Shown here one piece after another: positions 33,622 through 42,251 of a stretch of 64,000 bases of DNA. The notes beneath the pieces are model-generated. The model saw only the letters and a list, made by a program, of their open reading frames with translations. It did no database searches and was not told the origin of the DNA. This DNA is from a virus: the IMG/VR virus record IMGVR_UViG_3300028874_000010, positions 1 through 64,000 of that record. The stretch is one strand, 5' to 3'. Made by a program: the position numbers and the translations under genes. Position 1 is the first letter of the stretch. Every line of letters starts with the position of its first letter.

Positions 33622-34616
33622 TTCATTGTAATATTGTAAAAACCATTTGTTCCAGATGTCGGAAAATCTTCTATCTGGATTCTCAATCCGCTACTTTCAG
33701 ATTGTTCTGGCTCCATGACGAATTCATCACATTGCCAGTTATATCTTTGTTCTGATTTATTTAATAGCCTATCAAAATACGCATCAAAGAAATTTGGACA
33801 GATATATTCATGGAGAATATTCCAATACGCACTAGACCTCACATTGAAATCAAAAATTAGAGGATTTGCTTTAGTTGGAAATGCCTGAAAGCTTCCGAGT
33901 GTTCCGAATGTTAGATTGTGCGCAAAATCATAATTATCAACATCAGTGATTTTGAAATATGTTTTTGATGTTGCGCGCGGAATCATACATTTTGTTTCCA
34001 TCCAATGTCTAGAAGTTCCATCATTTAAATAATGGTGATAGATCGAATGATCTGATTCTATGTATTGTTGGAATATATAAGTCCCAAGTGTCCCTGGATT
34101 TTTCTGCGCATAATAAAATCTAGCTAGACCTTCATCGACATCCCGCATCAGATAATTTGTAAAATCATCAATCGAATTATATGTTTCATACGCCCATGGG
34201 TCGCCGCCTTTACTACCAGATCCATAGACAGATTTGACGATAATTGGCATGTTTTTTGGAACATCTTCAATAGTTCGCCAAGACGGAATTCCATCTAATT
34301 TAGGACTGAGAGAACCTAAATATGATTTGTGTACCGCATTAAGAGGAATTGTTTCATAATCTAACAAAGAGTTTAGAATCGAAATAGCATTACCGAGATT
34401 ATCATTACAGCCAATAAAGAAATCGCAGTTTGATTGGGATCCGAGTTCTACAAGTCTTTCAATATTATTTGAATATAACGCTGTTGAATCTGGGAAATAT
34501 AAAGGACCTCGAGAAAAGATTTGTGGTGTATGGCCCACTCGTTCTATTGCATTAGAAAACAATGATGCTTTTCTCTGAGCGCTTCTTGCTGTCCCACATA
34601 AGATACCTATTTTCAT
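33618..34616 (-). CDS. ATP-grasp-like ligase
   Basis: The 332-residue protein starts KIGILCGTARSAQRKA with a Rossmann-like strand. It has PIIVKSVYGSGSKG, the ATP-grasp lysine and glycine-rich loop, then YIFQQYIES and PLIFDFNVRSS, which match the adenine- and magnesium-binding strands. Such enzymes join a carboxylate to an amine. The neighbours (amidoligase-like, 2OG oxygenase-like and RimK-like genes) hint at peptide or base decoration. The substrate is unknown. Confidence 0.6.
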   Translation of the reverse strand: MKIGILCGTARSAQRKASLFSNAIERVGHTPQIFSRGPLYFPDSTALYSNNIERLVELGSQSNCDFFIGCNDNLGNAISILNSLLDYETIPLNAVHKSYLGSLSPKLDGIPSWRTIEDVPKNMPIIVKSVYGSGSKGGDPWAYETYNSIDDFTNYLMRDVDEGLARFYYAQKNPGTLGTYIFQQYIESDHSIYHHYLNDGTSRHWMETKCMIPRATSKTYFKITDVDNYDFAHNLTFGTLGSFQAFPTKANPLIFDFNVRSSAYWNILHEYICPNFFDAYFDRLLNKSEQRYNWQCDEFVMEPEQSESSGLRIQIEDFPTSGTNGFYNITMK

Positions 34617-34622
34617 ATTGAT

Positions 34623-34901
34623 CTATATAAATTGAGCGACAACATTAATCGCATCTTGTTGTTTTCTATCTTCAATCAACTGTAGAAGAGTTTTGATTTT
34701 TGATTGGTATGGCGCAACATGGTATTCTAACTCACTGAACGGGATTTTTCCTTTACTATTTAATCTGATCAAATTATCTATATCATATTGACATGACGCG
34801 ATCAAAAAATTTAGTTCTGGTATAGTACGAAATTCACACTTGTTATATGACTTATTTCCAGTACAAATAACTATTCCAGAATCAGCGAGTTCTTTATCCA
34901 T
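34623..34901 (-). CDS. Hypothetical 92-residue protein
   Basis: Starts in a TAATG junction with the 53-residue gene upstream. Mixed protein with a helical C-terminus. No family recognised. Confidence 0.5.
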   Translation of the reverse strand: MDKELADSGIVICTGNKSYNKCEFRTIPELNFLIASCQYDIDNLIRLNSKGKIPFSELEYHVAPYQSKIKTLLQLIEDRKQQDAINVVAQFI

Positions 34902-35062
34902 TACCTTTCCTTTTCCATGTGTTCAGCACGTCCGATTTGTGTAAATATTGTATCATCGATTGATTCTAAAAGATGCCATTCTTCAGTACCGAGTTCATAT
35001 TTTGATTGGATCATCGCATTAAATTCTTCAATCAATTTTAGATCATTTAGAATATTATCCAT
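34901..35062 (-). CDS. Small hypothetical helical protein (53 residues)
   Basis: The ATG at 35062 overlaps the stop of the SIS isomerase gene by eight bases, and its stop at 34901 overlaps the next start. Acidic amphipathic helices (MDNILNDLKLIEEFNAM...). Its tight fit between overlapping neighbours supports a real gene. Confidence 0.5.
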   Translation of the reverse strand: MDNILNDLKLIEEFNAMIQSKYELGTEEWHLLESIDDTIFTQIGRAEHMEKER

Positions 35063-35675
35063 TTGCTTTCTCTGCTGCAAGCATTGACCCGAGTGCCCCA
35101 GCCGGATGATACTTAAGGAAGTCCATTCTCGTAAATCCTTTTAGATCACTCAAAGTTACTGAAATACAATCAAGAATACAAAGTAATGCAGTAGTACTCG
35201 ATGTTGGTGCTAGACCTTCTTTATCACCTTCGATTACTGTCCCTATAAACAACTCATAATCCGCATTGCTTTTTGGTTTATCTTTTTTACAATGAATCAG
35301 AATTTGTTTCACATTAGGGCGAATAATTTTAACATAATTAATAACATCAAGCATTTCTTGTGTTTGCCCACTACGAGAAATGTGAATGATACAATCATCT
35401 GGGGAAATATATCCAAAATCCCCATGGCCACAATGGGTAATATTCAAAGGCATAGTTGATAAGCCTAATGATGCCATTGTTTCTGAGATCTTAGTAGCTA
35501 TGTTTGCATTCTTGCCAACACCAGCAATAATGATTCTTCTTGAATAATCGGTGAAGGTAGAAAGAAAATCAATAATCTGTTTATATTCTTCTGTATGAAT
35601 TACACTATACAAATTCTCTAATGCGCTAATTTGTTTATCAATACAATGTTCTGCTAAAGTTCTTGGTTGATCCAT
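35055..35675 (-). CDS. SIS-domain sugar-phosphate isomerase, KdsD/GutQ-like (arabinose-5-phosphate isomerase)
   Basis: 206 residues, the SIS domain only; host KdsD adds two CBS domains. It shows GVGKNANIA, HISRSGQTQEM (SIS phosphosugar loop) and the KYHPAGALG block that is a hallmark of arabinose-5-phosphate isomerases. The reaction would be ribulose-5-phosphate to D-arabinose-5-phosphate. With the KdsC-like phosphatase and the kinase-nucleotidyltransferase it fits a route to NDP-D-arabinose for DNA glycosylation; KDO synthesis is less likely because KdsA and KdsB are absent here. Confidence 0.82.
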   Translation of the reverse strand: MDQPRTLAEHCIDKQISALENLYSVIHTEEYKQIIDFLSTFTDYSRRIIIAGVGKNANIATKISETMASLGLSTMPLNITHCGHGDFGYISPDDCIIHISRSGQTQEMLDVINYVKIIRPNVKQILIHCKKDKPKSNADYELFIGTVIEGDKEGLAPTSSTTALLCILDCISVTLSDLKGFTRMDFLKYHPAGALGSMLAAEKANG

Positions 35676-35704
35676 ATTAATTGTCTCACTATATTTTTAT
35701 TATT

Positions 35705-36256
35705 TTATGTTTCTATTTTAAACTGAATTAATCCTGCTTGGTACGCCGAACTTTTATAAGTATTTACCTGATGTTCTGGCATATCGGGTCCAACACCTTG
35801 AGCGATAACAGTATGCCAATAATCATGATGCAATCCTACATATCCTAATGCTTCTATTAGATATGTCAGATTAGGGTTTTTAGTTTGACCCATAGTGATA
35901 ATCAAACTGATTGGTAGATTTAAAATAGGAGTTTTAGTTACTCCATCGTGCGTATAGGCAAAACCATTTACTAAGATTTTTTGCATGAATGCCACTAATG
36001 GATATGGCGGCATTTCACACCATAATGGAAATGAAAAACAGATTGCATCACACTCAAGAATGTGCTCTTTGTATGCCTCAATCAGCATTTCATTTCTATC
36101 ATTGCTTTGAGTATAACCGGTATGAAAATGATTCTCAAATAAATCTAACTTACCAATATCATGCCCTGCATCTTTAACACCTTGGATAAATTGATTGGTA
36201 AGTTCCGCGCCGAATCCGCTCTTATTGGGATTTGCAGTAATAACAAGGCTCTTCAT
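35705..36256 (-). CDS. NAD(P)H-quinone oxidoreductase, flavodoxin fold
   Basis: The 183-residue protein of the KefF/MdaB type has TANPNKSGFGAEL for FMN phosphate binding, CFSFPLWCEMPP and LIITMGQTK. It would reduce quinones or other acceptors with NAD(P)H. Its phage role is unclear; redox supply for neighbouring oxygenases or protection from quinone stress is possible. Ends 3 bases before nothing else in frame and follows the UDG-like gene by one base. Confidence 0.75.
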   Translation of the reverse strand: MKSLVITANPNKSGFGAELTNQFIQGVKDAGHDIGKLDLFENHFHTGYTQSNDRNEMLIEAYKEHILECDAICFSFPLWCEMPPYPLVAFMQKILVNGFAYTHDGVTKTPILNLPISLIITMGQTKNPNLTYLIEALGYVGLHHDYWHTVIAQGVGPDMPEHQVNTYKSSAYQAGLIQFKIET

Positions 36257-36257
36257 A

Positions 36258-36986
36258 TTATTTTAATAGTTTTAGTAATGGATATTCTTCAGCACTGCGA
36301 AACCGCAACCAATATTGTGGATGTCTACATGATTGGACATTATATCTGTTTGCTAAACACTTTGTCCACTTTGCAGCTTCATTGCCGAGTGTTATAATTT
36401 TTTTGGGTTTTAGGTTATCTAGAAATGTTTGTTCTGTTTCAACACCAAATCCATCTTTAGCATTGATCCAATAATATTTATCTTCCGGGATATTAGCATC
36501 TTCTAATTTTTTTAGGAGCCAACGCCCGGACCCAGATCCAACAAATGGAGTATTGTACCCTAATGCTTTAGCCCCAGGGCAATCGCCAACTAAAAGAATA
36601 TTTCCAACACGAAAGTTTCCAATTCCACTGCCTTTTTCATCTCTGTTTAATGATTGGATCGTCGTGGCAATAGATGTAAGACGAAGACTATTAGCTTCTA
36701 TTGAAACTAAAAATCTAGTTTGTTGACGCTCGATATAAAATTCAATTGCGTTATTGCCTAGAGCAATTCTTTCCAGGCCTCTACGCTCGTACGGTTGTAA
36801 ATATCGGCACCCATTAGAGAAAAAATTCCAGAGGAAATGAATCTGGTCTGGGTATTTTGCGCGCTCGGCTAAAGTGATAATAGCTTGATTAAATGAAAGT
36901 GGTTCATCGAATCCGACTATAGATGTATACACCCCATCCAAATTAATAGTCGGCAATTCTTTAAGTCCTTCATAGAAGACAAACAT
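36258..36986 (-). CDS. Uracil-DNA glycosylase-superfamily protein
   Basis: The C-terminal 120 residues carry ILLVGDCPGAKALGYNTPFVGSGSGRWL and CRHPQYWLRF, the family 4/5-like UDG pattern (GxxPGxxE...PFVGxxG and the HPxxx(R) loop). The water-activating acidic residue after the PG is replaced, and no iron-sulfur cysteines are seen. The N-terminal half is unrecognised. It may excise or bind an unusual base. Its place in a base-modification region is notable. Confidence 0.6.
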   Translation of the reverse strand: MFVFYEGLKELPTINLDGVYTSIVGFDEPLSFNQAIITLAERAKYPDQIHFLWNFFSNGCRYLQPYERRGLERIALGNNAIEFYIERQQTRFLVSIEANSLRLTSIATTIQSLNRDEKGSGIGNFRVGNILLVGDCPGAKALGYNTPFVGSGSGRWLLKKLEDANIPEDKYYWINAKDGFGVETEQTFLDNLKPKKIITLGNEAAKWTKCLANRYNVQSCRHPQYWLRFRSAEEYPLLKLLK

Positions 36987-36990
36987 GATT

Positions 36991-37635
36991 TTACCATCCT
37001 TCTGTCGGGTGTTCTAGATAGACTTGAACTTGTCTACGAATCTCATTCGTGATTTTATTTTGGCGACCGGTATTTCTTGATAACCTAATAAACCACCGCC
37101 ATCCATTGTCTATTGCTTTGACTCCAGAATGAAATGATTCACCATTGAACTGGATGTATTCACCAGATTTAACTTGATATTTTTCCAAGTGTGACATGGT
37201 TTCTATCTCATCATGCCACCTATTGTATATCCTTGTATTGATATCAGGTTCGGAAACTTCTACTGGCCCAATAATAAATGTGGTAGGACAAATCTCAGCA
37301 TTAACAAGACCTGATAAATGTTCAGCTCTATATTCTGGCGTCAAGTAATTTGGTTGTCCTGTTGATGTAGACCGAGGGATATCATCATGATGCCAACCTG
37401 GAATACACGGATACCAATTCTTCATGAGCATATGAACTCTCGAATCCAAAACCAGATTACTGCTGGTCCACCAATCATGCGGAAGCTTTAGAATAAATTC
37501 CTTAGTGATTGGTCCGCCATGCTGATATGCATAATCAAGATTACAATTAAAAAACATTGGTTCATTTTTAATATCTTCAATGTTCCAATCTGCCTTGAAT
37601 GATCCACGATTTTGGATTTGAGAATTGAATTTCAT
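36991..37635 (-). CDS. Putative 2OG/Fe(II) oxygenase-like protein
   Basis: The start at ATG 37635 has AAAGGG six bases upstream. The 214-residue protein reads CIPGWHHDDIPR (an HxD pair at about 82-85), and then FNGESFHSGVKAIDNGWRWFIRLSR with the distal His and an Arg. These fit a cupin-type dioxygenase of the phytanoyl/prolyl hydroxylase kind. It lies in the ATP-grasp/UDG neighbourhood. The substrate is unknown. Confidence 0.5.
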   Translation of the reverse strand: MKFNSQIQNRGSFKADWNIEDIKNEPMFFNCNLDYAYQHGGPITKEFILKLPHDWWTSSNLVLDSRVHMLMKNWYPCIPGWHHDDIPRSTSTGQPNYLTPEYRAEHLSGLVNAEICPTTFIIGPVEVSEPDINTRIYNRWHDEIETMSHLEKYQVKSGEYIQFNGESFHSGVKAIDNGWRWFIRLSRNTGRQNKITNEIRRQVQVYLEHPTEGW

Positions 37636-37645
37636 TTGATACCCT

Positions 37646-37870
37646 TTACATATTATCGAAACATATAAATTTTTCACTGATAGGATCCAGAAATCCTACA
37701 GAGTCATGCCCAAACTTTGCACTTTCTATAACCATAATATTTCCGATACTATTTGAACCTATCAAATAGTCATCAGGAAAATTAAATGTTTCTAACATTT
37801 CTTTAATACACTTGATGGTGACACATCTAAATGCAGGCATTCCATTTGAATCATTGAGTATCATATTCAT
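37646..37870 (-). CDS. Hypothetical 74-residue protein
   Basis: Overlaps the end of the amidoligase-like gene by 20 bases and ends 10 bases before the oxygenase-like gene. No motif recognised. Confidence 0.45.
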   Translation of the reverse strand: MNMILNDSNGMPAFRCVTIKCIKEMLETFNFPDDYLIGSNSIGNIMVIESAKFGHDSVGFLDPISEKFICFDNM

Positions 37871-38801
37871 CTACCAGTTTAGGAATTCCGTTGATTAAAC
37901 GGAATAGATTTGTTTTATCAAACTTTGGTAAAGCTTCAGCAAAAGCTTTCCAAATATCCTGGTTCTCATTAGTTCGACCCCAGTTTTTAGTAATATCTAA
38001 ATTCTGAGATTTTGCCATCACCTCTAGTTCTTCACAAATCAATTCCCAATGCTCAATGAACTTTGGTGTATTAGAAGTAGCACAATGAGCCAAGAAAAAA
38101 GCTGTCGCGAATAAAACCACTGAAGCCATTTCATTTATAGGCAGCTCTAGGGTCCGGAGTTCGATTCCTATGACCTTACCAAGTTGAAGAGGTATAACAT
38201 CATCAGACCATCGTTCGCGCAATCCGGCGCGCCCCTTACGTCCCCAGGACATAACTTTTTTAGAGTTTAATACTTCACTAATTCGTCTAGGAGAAGTAAA
38301 TCCAATGACTTCTAGAGCCATGAGAATCATCCCGGCTTTTTTGCCAAGCCCAAGACCGCCAAGTGTGATATGAAGCGAATGCTTATGATTCGTTGGAATA
38401 GCACCAATTCGGCGAAGTAGTTCGACTTCATACGCGAGGACCGCGGGGTTGTAGCATGGTTCAAACGCAAACTCGTAGTACTTGTCCTTGCCTTTTGGGA
38501 TTCCGCATTGCTCAGTAAGCTTCAAACGTGGAGTTAAATGCTCCTCTTCCCTAGAACAATGGTTCGTCAAAAGCTGTTTTGATCTATCCGATAGTTCAGA
38601 GTAAGGAGTATTCTTCAAATAGACTTCATACAAATGTGGAAAATAATGACGCCACCGAACTTCAACCTCTGCACCAATAGTGACACAATCACTTTCAGTA
38701 TAGAGGTCTTCGATGTATTGCATTTGGGTAATATTCTGTTCTGGAATTTCACCAAGCTCTGGAAAGGCATTGAACAGGTTGCGAATCGCGTCAGTTCTCA
38801 T
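37851..38801 (-). CDS. Possible amidoligase (glutamine-synthetase/GCS-like fold)
   Basis: Start taken as ATG 38801 (MRTDAIRN), just after the upstream gene's stop region, giving 316 residues. TIGAEVEVRW, HSLHITLGG and GIELRTLELP match the GxExE, HxH and ExR pattern of COOH-NH2 ligases of the amidoligase/gamma-GCS group. These are often found with ATP-grasp genes, as here. The match is by pattern only and the function is unproven. Confidence 0.4.
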   Translation of the reverse strand: MRTDAIRNLFNAFPELGEIPEQNITQMQYIEDLYTESDCVTIGAEVEVRWRHYFPHLYEVYLKNTPYSELSDRSKQLLTNHCSREEEHLTPRLKLTEQCGIPKGKDKYYEFAFEPCYNPAVLAYEVELLRRIGAIPTNHKHSLHITLGGLGLGKKAGMILMALEVIGFTSPRRISEVLNSKKVMSWGRKGRAGLRERWSDDVIPLQLGKVIGIELRTLELPINEMASVVLFATAFFLAHCATSNTPKFIEHWELICEELEVMAKSQNLDITKNWGRTNENQDIWKAFAEALPKFDKTNLFRLINGIPKLVDEYDTQ

Positions 38802-38811
38802 TATATATGTT

Positions 38812-40692
38812 CTAGTCGAAGATGAAATCTTCCCATTGTTTAAGGAATGGATATGATTGTTTTGAAGTGCCAAGCTTGATATACTCAACAGACAGTTCAA
38901 TGAATTCCTTCTGCGTTGCAGAATTTGTTTTGATAAGCATGTTTACAACATGACCAAAATATGTAGAATTATCACTGAGCAGTTTTTTAGCTCTTGCTAA
39001 TTCACGAGTTATGATATTGGTGATAGCAATATCCGATTCTTGGATTGATGTCACCCAATTAATAGGGAGTCCAGCCGATCCGTCAATTAAAACCGGAACA
39101 TTATTTTCAAATCCAAATCGTCTAACATAATTGCTGGATAGATTTGTTGCTTGGACAATATCCGATTGTGCCCCACTTGTTATATTTTCTTTGCCATAGA
39201 TTAATTCTTCCGCAGCTCGACCAGCTAACATAATACAAATAGAATCAAGGCATTGTAATTTAGTTTCTGCTTCATCTGAAGGCGCATCAAGAATATACCC
39301 ACCTTTAAATTGAGATGTATTAACCTTTACTTCGAAAGGTGCCGATTTAGTCAATAGAGAATATATCACAGCATGTCCACTTTCATGAACAGCAACTAGA
39401 GCTTTGAAATCAGCTGAAGTTTTTTTCTTGTTCTCATTCATTTCCAATTCGACTGGAAATGATGCCGAAGAATTAAAACCATTAACTACTATATGTTTTT
39501 CATCATCATGCATGAAAAGAGATAAACTCTTTTCATCATTCTCTATAGCCCAAAATGTTGCGTTAACCAGCAGATTACTGAAAATTTTGTGGATAGATGA
39601 AAATACTGGCCGAGTTCCTTGTGTCGGGAAGACCGCATTGTTATAAATCTCATCTAATATTTTTTGATCTAATGTAAAGGATATATCCGACACTTTAGAC
39701 ATTTCATCAGTGTACTTAAGACATGTTGCTTTGATCAGCTTTTGATACGACGATTTACTCATAGACGGGTAGATAATATGATTATTGCCCATGCGAGAAA
39801 TCTGTTCTGGACGAAACCGTTCTTCTAGATTTGCCTTGATTTCATTGGATGTAATATTTTTGGTAACTTCATGATAATAATCAGCATCAGTATCAGAATC
39901 ATCTGTACTTGTCGCCCCAATAAAAGCAGTATCCAGATTACCAGAAATAAAGATAACTAATTTAGAATAATCAATTTCCCAAGTAGTTCGTGAGTCACAA
40001 AATTCATGGAACACTTTTGCTATTTTTGAGGTAGACCAAGACAGAATTTCACTAATTGGTTCCTGTAGGCGCAGAAGTTTCTTTAGATTTTTTGCTTCAT
40101 ACGGATATAGCGATGTTTTTTTCTTTGGTTTGCTATCCTCATCTTCATCAGACTCATTAAGAAATTTGCCATCATCATAATCTTGCTGTGCAATCAGCAT
40201 TTCAATTTCATCAAAAACTGATGAATCAGATGAAAACTTACCATCACTTAAAAGAGTCCAGACATCTTGGTATCGTTCAACCGCAACATCTGCATCATTA
40301 TCATCAACAGTCCGGTAACGTTGGATTTCATCTAACAACAAAATACCTGGTGTGCCTTCATCAATAGATGATTGCAAAAGAACAGATGAAATCGTAGTAG
40401 GTCCATATGCTTTAATAGACCCACCATCCATTTGTATTTCTACAAACTTGGTATTAAAATCCAGTAGTGATACGATACGCCGGACTAATTGGGTTTTGCC
40501 AACACCAGTCATACCCCAAAGATTAATGATCACTGGGCGAGTAATAATTTCTGGGAAAATATACCAAGCTGAAAGAGAGTCAACAATCTTTTCAATGATT
40601 TCATCCAAACCAAAAAATTCTGTTTTCAGCTGAATTTTAACTCGGTCTAAAACTTCACGCTTTGCGGTGATTAAACTTTTATCTAACGGCAT
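38812..40692 (-). CDS. Clp-type AAA+ ATPase fused to an FtsH-type (M41) zinc peptidase
   Basis: A 626-residue protein with no membrane segment. The AAA+ module has GMTGVGKT (Walker A), ILLLDEIQ (Walker B), and ERFRPEQISRM plus GTRPVF, which are features of the ClpB-D2/ClpX clade rather than FtsH. An acidic insert (DESDEDEDSKPKKK) interrupts it. The peptidase part has HESGHAV (HExxH), AGRAAEELIYG, and GAQSDIVQATNL, whose Asp is the third zinc ligand in FtsH. A Clp-style motor fused to an M41 chamber is unusual. It could degrade tmRNA-tagged or host regulatory proteins. Confidence 0.85.
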   Translation of the reverse strand: MPLDKSLITAKREVLDRVKIQLKTEFFGLDEIIEKIVDSLSAWYIFPEIITRPVIINLWGMTGVGKTQLVRRIVSLLDFNTKFVEIQMDGGSIKAYGPTTISSVLLQSSIDEGTPGILLLDEIQRYRTVDDNDADVAVERYQDVWTLLSDGKFSSDSSVFDEIEMLIAQQDYDDGKFLNESDEDEDSKPKKKTSLYPYEAKNLKKLLRLQEPISEILSWSTSKIAKVFHEFCDSRTTWEIDYSKLVIFISGNLDTAFIGATSTDDSDTDADYYHEVTKNITSNEIKANLEERFRPEQISRMGNNHIIYPSMSKSSYQKLIKATCLKYTDEMSKVSDISFTLDQKILDEIYNNAVFPTQGTRPVFSSIHKIFSNLLVNATFWAIENDEKSLSLFMHDDEKHIVVNGFNSSASFPVELEMNENKKKTSADFKALVAVHESGHAVIYSLLTKSAPFEVKVNTSQFKGGYILDAPSDEAETKLQCLDSICIMLAGRAAEELIYGKENITSGAQSDIVQATNLSSNYVRRFGFENNVPVLIDGSAGLPINWVTSIQESDIAITNIITRELARAKKLLSDNSTYFGHVVNMLIKTNSATQKEFIELSVEYIKLGTSKQSYPFLKQWEDFIFD

Positions 40693-40730
40693 CAAATATC
40701 TCGGTTGAGGCGTTTCATTAGTCCAGCCAT
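40692..40730 (-). CDS. 12-codon leader frame coupled to the AAA-M41 gene
   Basis: ATG 40730 has an excellent ribosome binding site (AAGGAAAACTAAAATG) and encodes MAGLMKRLNRDI. Its TGA overlaps the ATG of the protease gene (TGATG), and that gene itself lacks a good ribosome binding site. This is a likely translational-coupling leader rather than a functional peptide. Confidence 0.4.
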   Translation of the reverse strand: MAGLMKRLNRDI

Positions 40731-40778
40731 TTTAGTTTTCCTTCTATTTGAAGATAAGTGTATCGTTATACGTATTGC

Positions 40779-40943
40779 TCATATGACTTCCAAATTCTTG
40801 ATTATATGATTCATAGCCCATGAGATTTTGCAAATCGCATCGTAATAAATGCCTTGACGGATCAAAGCATTTACGAAATCCTTTTTCTTTTCTTCGATGA
40901 ACTTCAATTGATCTTTCGTTACAATATTCTTAGGCGTAGTCAT
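40779..40943 (-). CDS. Small hypothetical protein (54 residues)
   Basis: The ATG at 40943 overlaps the NAD kinase stop (ATGA) and the frame ends at TGA 40779. Lysine-rich helical N-terminus, hydrophobic/aromatic C-terminal half. Real by context; function unknown. Confidence 0.5.
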   Translation of the reverse strand: MTTPKNIVTKDQLKFIEEKKKDFVNALIRQGIYYDAICKISWAMNHIIKNLEVI

Positions 40944-41812
40944 TTATTCCACCCTAACTTCAGAGAAAGTTTCTCGAAGTAATTCCAATCAGCATAGTGG
41001 AGTAAAGTAACTTTCTTTTCATGTCTGGTAATAGTGATTCGTGTATCATCACCTCTCAACCTAGCAATCTCTTGTCCATCTGCTTTACATGAGACCTCAC
41101 GTCCTTTCTTGTTATGGACATCAATTGTAATTGCACTTTTACCAGATACGATAATCGGACGTGATGCCATAGTCAATGGAGCAACTGGAACAATTTCCAT
41201 GACATCTAGATCTGGCTCAATAATACTACCTCCAACCATCAGGGCGTAGGCAGTGGACCCGGTAGGTGTCGCCACTATGACACTATTAGCCTTATGTTTA
41301 CCGGCTGCTGAGGCCCCTATTTGCAAGTCATAATTTATAATTGAGTCGGAATATAAATCAGAAATAACGAAATCATTTAGTGCAAGATATTCATTACCGT
41401 TGAACTCAACGCTGAGCAATGTCCTATAATCTTTTTTAAATATTTCTTCTTGTTGAACACTGCTGGTGTAGATGAACAGTGAGTCAAACAAAATATCTAA
41501 TGTTTCTTCGGTTGCTGTCAAGTCAGTTAAAAATCCAACCTGGCCTAAGTTAACACCCAAAATAGGTAGGTTTAATTCTAGAGCTGATTTTGCCGCATAG
41601 AGAACAGTCCCATCTCCACCAACAGGAACAACAAGAGTTCTATCATCGGCTTCTTCATATGATTCAATGATTTTAATTTCTAACCATTCTGATCCAAACT
41701 GCGGATTATTTTGACGTAAAGCTAAATGCTTTTTAGCAAATGCTATAAGGCAATTTGCTAAACCGACGTTCGCTCCACCGATCTTCGGAATAAACAGAAT
41801 CTTGTTGTACAT
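40940..41812 (-). CDS. nadK: NAD kinase
   Basis: 290 residues, like bacterial NadK. It carries GGDGT (65-69), LGVNLGQVGFLTDL, LNDFVI, and TPTGSTAYALMVGGSII, all family hallmarks. It makes NADP from NAD and ATP (or polyphosphate). It is rare in phages. Next to NAMPT and NadM it suggests the phage not only rebuilds NAD but directs part to NADPH for reductive dNTP and thioredoxin chemistry. Confidence 0.93.
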   Translation of the reverse strand: MYNKILFIPKIGGANVGLANCLIAFAKKHLALRQNNPQFGSEWLEIKIIESYEEADDRTLVVPVGGDGTVLYAAKSALELNLPILGVNLGQVGFLTDLTATEETLDILFDSLFIYTSSVQQEEIFKKDYRTLLSVEFNGNEYLALNDFVISDLYSDSIINYDLQIGASAAGKHKANSVIVATPTGSTAYALMVGGSIIEPDLDVMEIVPVAPLTMASRPIIVSGKSAITIDVHNKKGREVSCKADGQEIARLRGDDTRITITRHEKKVTLLHYADWNYFEKLSLKLGWNK

Positions 41813-41815
41813 TAC

Positions 41816-42139
41816 TTAACCTTTGTATTCTGTGATCAACTTAATAAGCTGGCCTTTGGATTGACCGCCAATTGCTCTATTGACAACTTGTCCAGCCCGG
41901 AAAAAAAGTAGAGTTGGGACAGCACGAACCTGATACTCACTAGCTAATTCAAAATCCTCATCAATATCAAGCTTGACTACGAGCATAGTACTGATATTTT
42001 CTGTTGCAACCTGTTCAAGTGTTGGGGCCATTGACTTACATGGCCCACACCAAGGAGCAGAAAAGTTAACCAATACGAACTCATTCATTTTGAGAATTTC
42101 TGCTAATTCACTACCTTTGATTTGTGTAACAGCTGACAT
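41816..42139 (-). CDS. trxA: Thioredoxin
   Basis: A canonical 107-residue thioredoxin: NFSAPWCGPCKSMAP with the redox cysteines at 31 and 34, a cis-proline segment (VRAVPTLLFF) and a C-terminal helix. It would donate electrons to ribonucleotide reductase or maintain protein thiols. It lies between NAMPT and NAD kinase genes, tying NADPH supply to reduction. Confidence 0.95.
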   Translation of the reverse strand: MSAVTQIKGSELAEILKMNEFVLVNFSAPWCGPCKSMAPTLEQVATENISTMLVVKLDIDEDFELASEYQVRAVPTLLFFRAGQVVNRAIGGQSKGQLIKLITEYKG

Positions 42140-42205
42140 TTAAAAGTTTCCTTATTATTTTTTATTGTGGCTTATAAAACATTATCAAAAATGCCACTCA
42201 CCGGA

Positions 42206-42240
42206 CGCCAGCCGACAAGTGGTAAATGTGTTGGCTGGCG
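42206..42240 (-). repeat. GC-rich hairpin between NAMPT and thioredoxin genes
   Basis: CGCCAGCCGACA pairs with TGTTGGCTGGCG (12 bp with one G-U) around an 11-base loop, starting 12 bases after the NAMPT stop. There is no T-run directly after it, so it may be an attenuator or mRNA-stabilising stem rather than a full terminator. Confidence 0.45.
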
Positions 42241-42251
42241 CGCTTATAAGC

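Noticed and set aside
30155-35675. KDO biosynthesis pathway
   Set aside because: KdsC- and KdsD-like genes are present, but no KdsA or KdsB homologue is in the window, and the fused kinase-nucleotidyltransferase plus hydroxymethylase fit sugar-nucleotide supply for DNA better.
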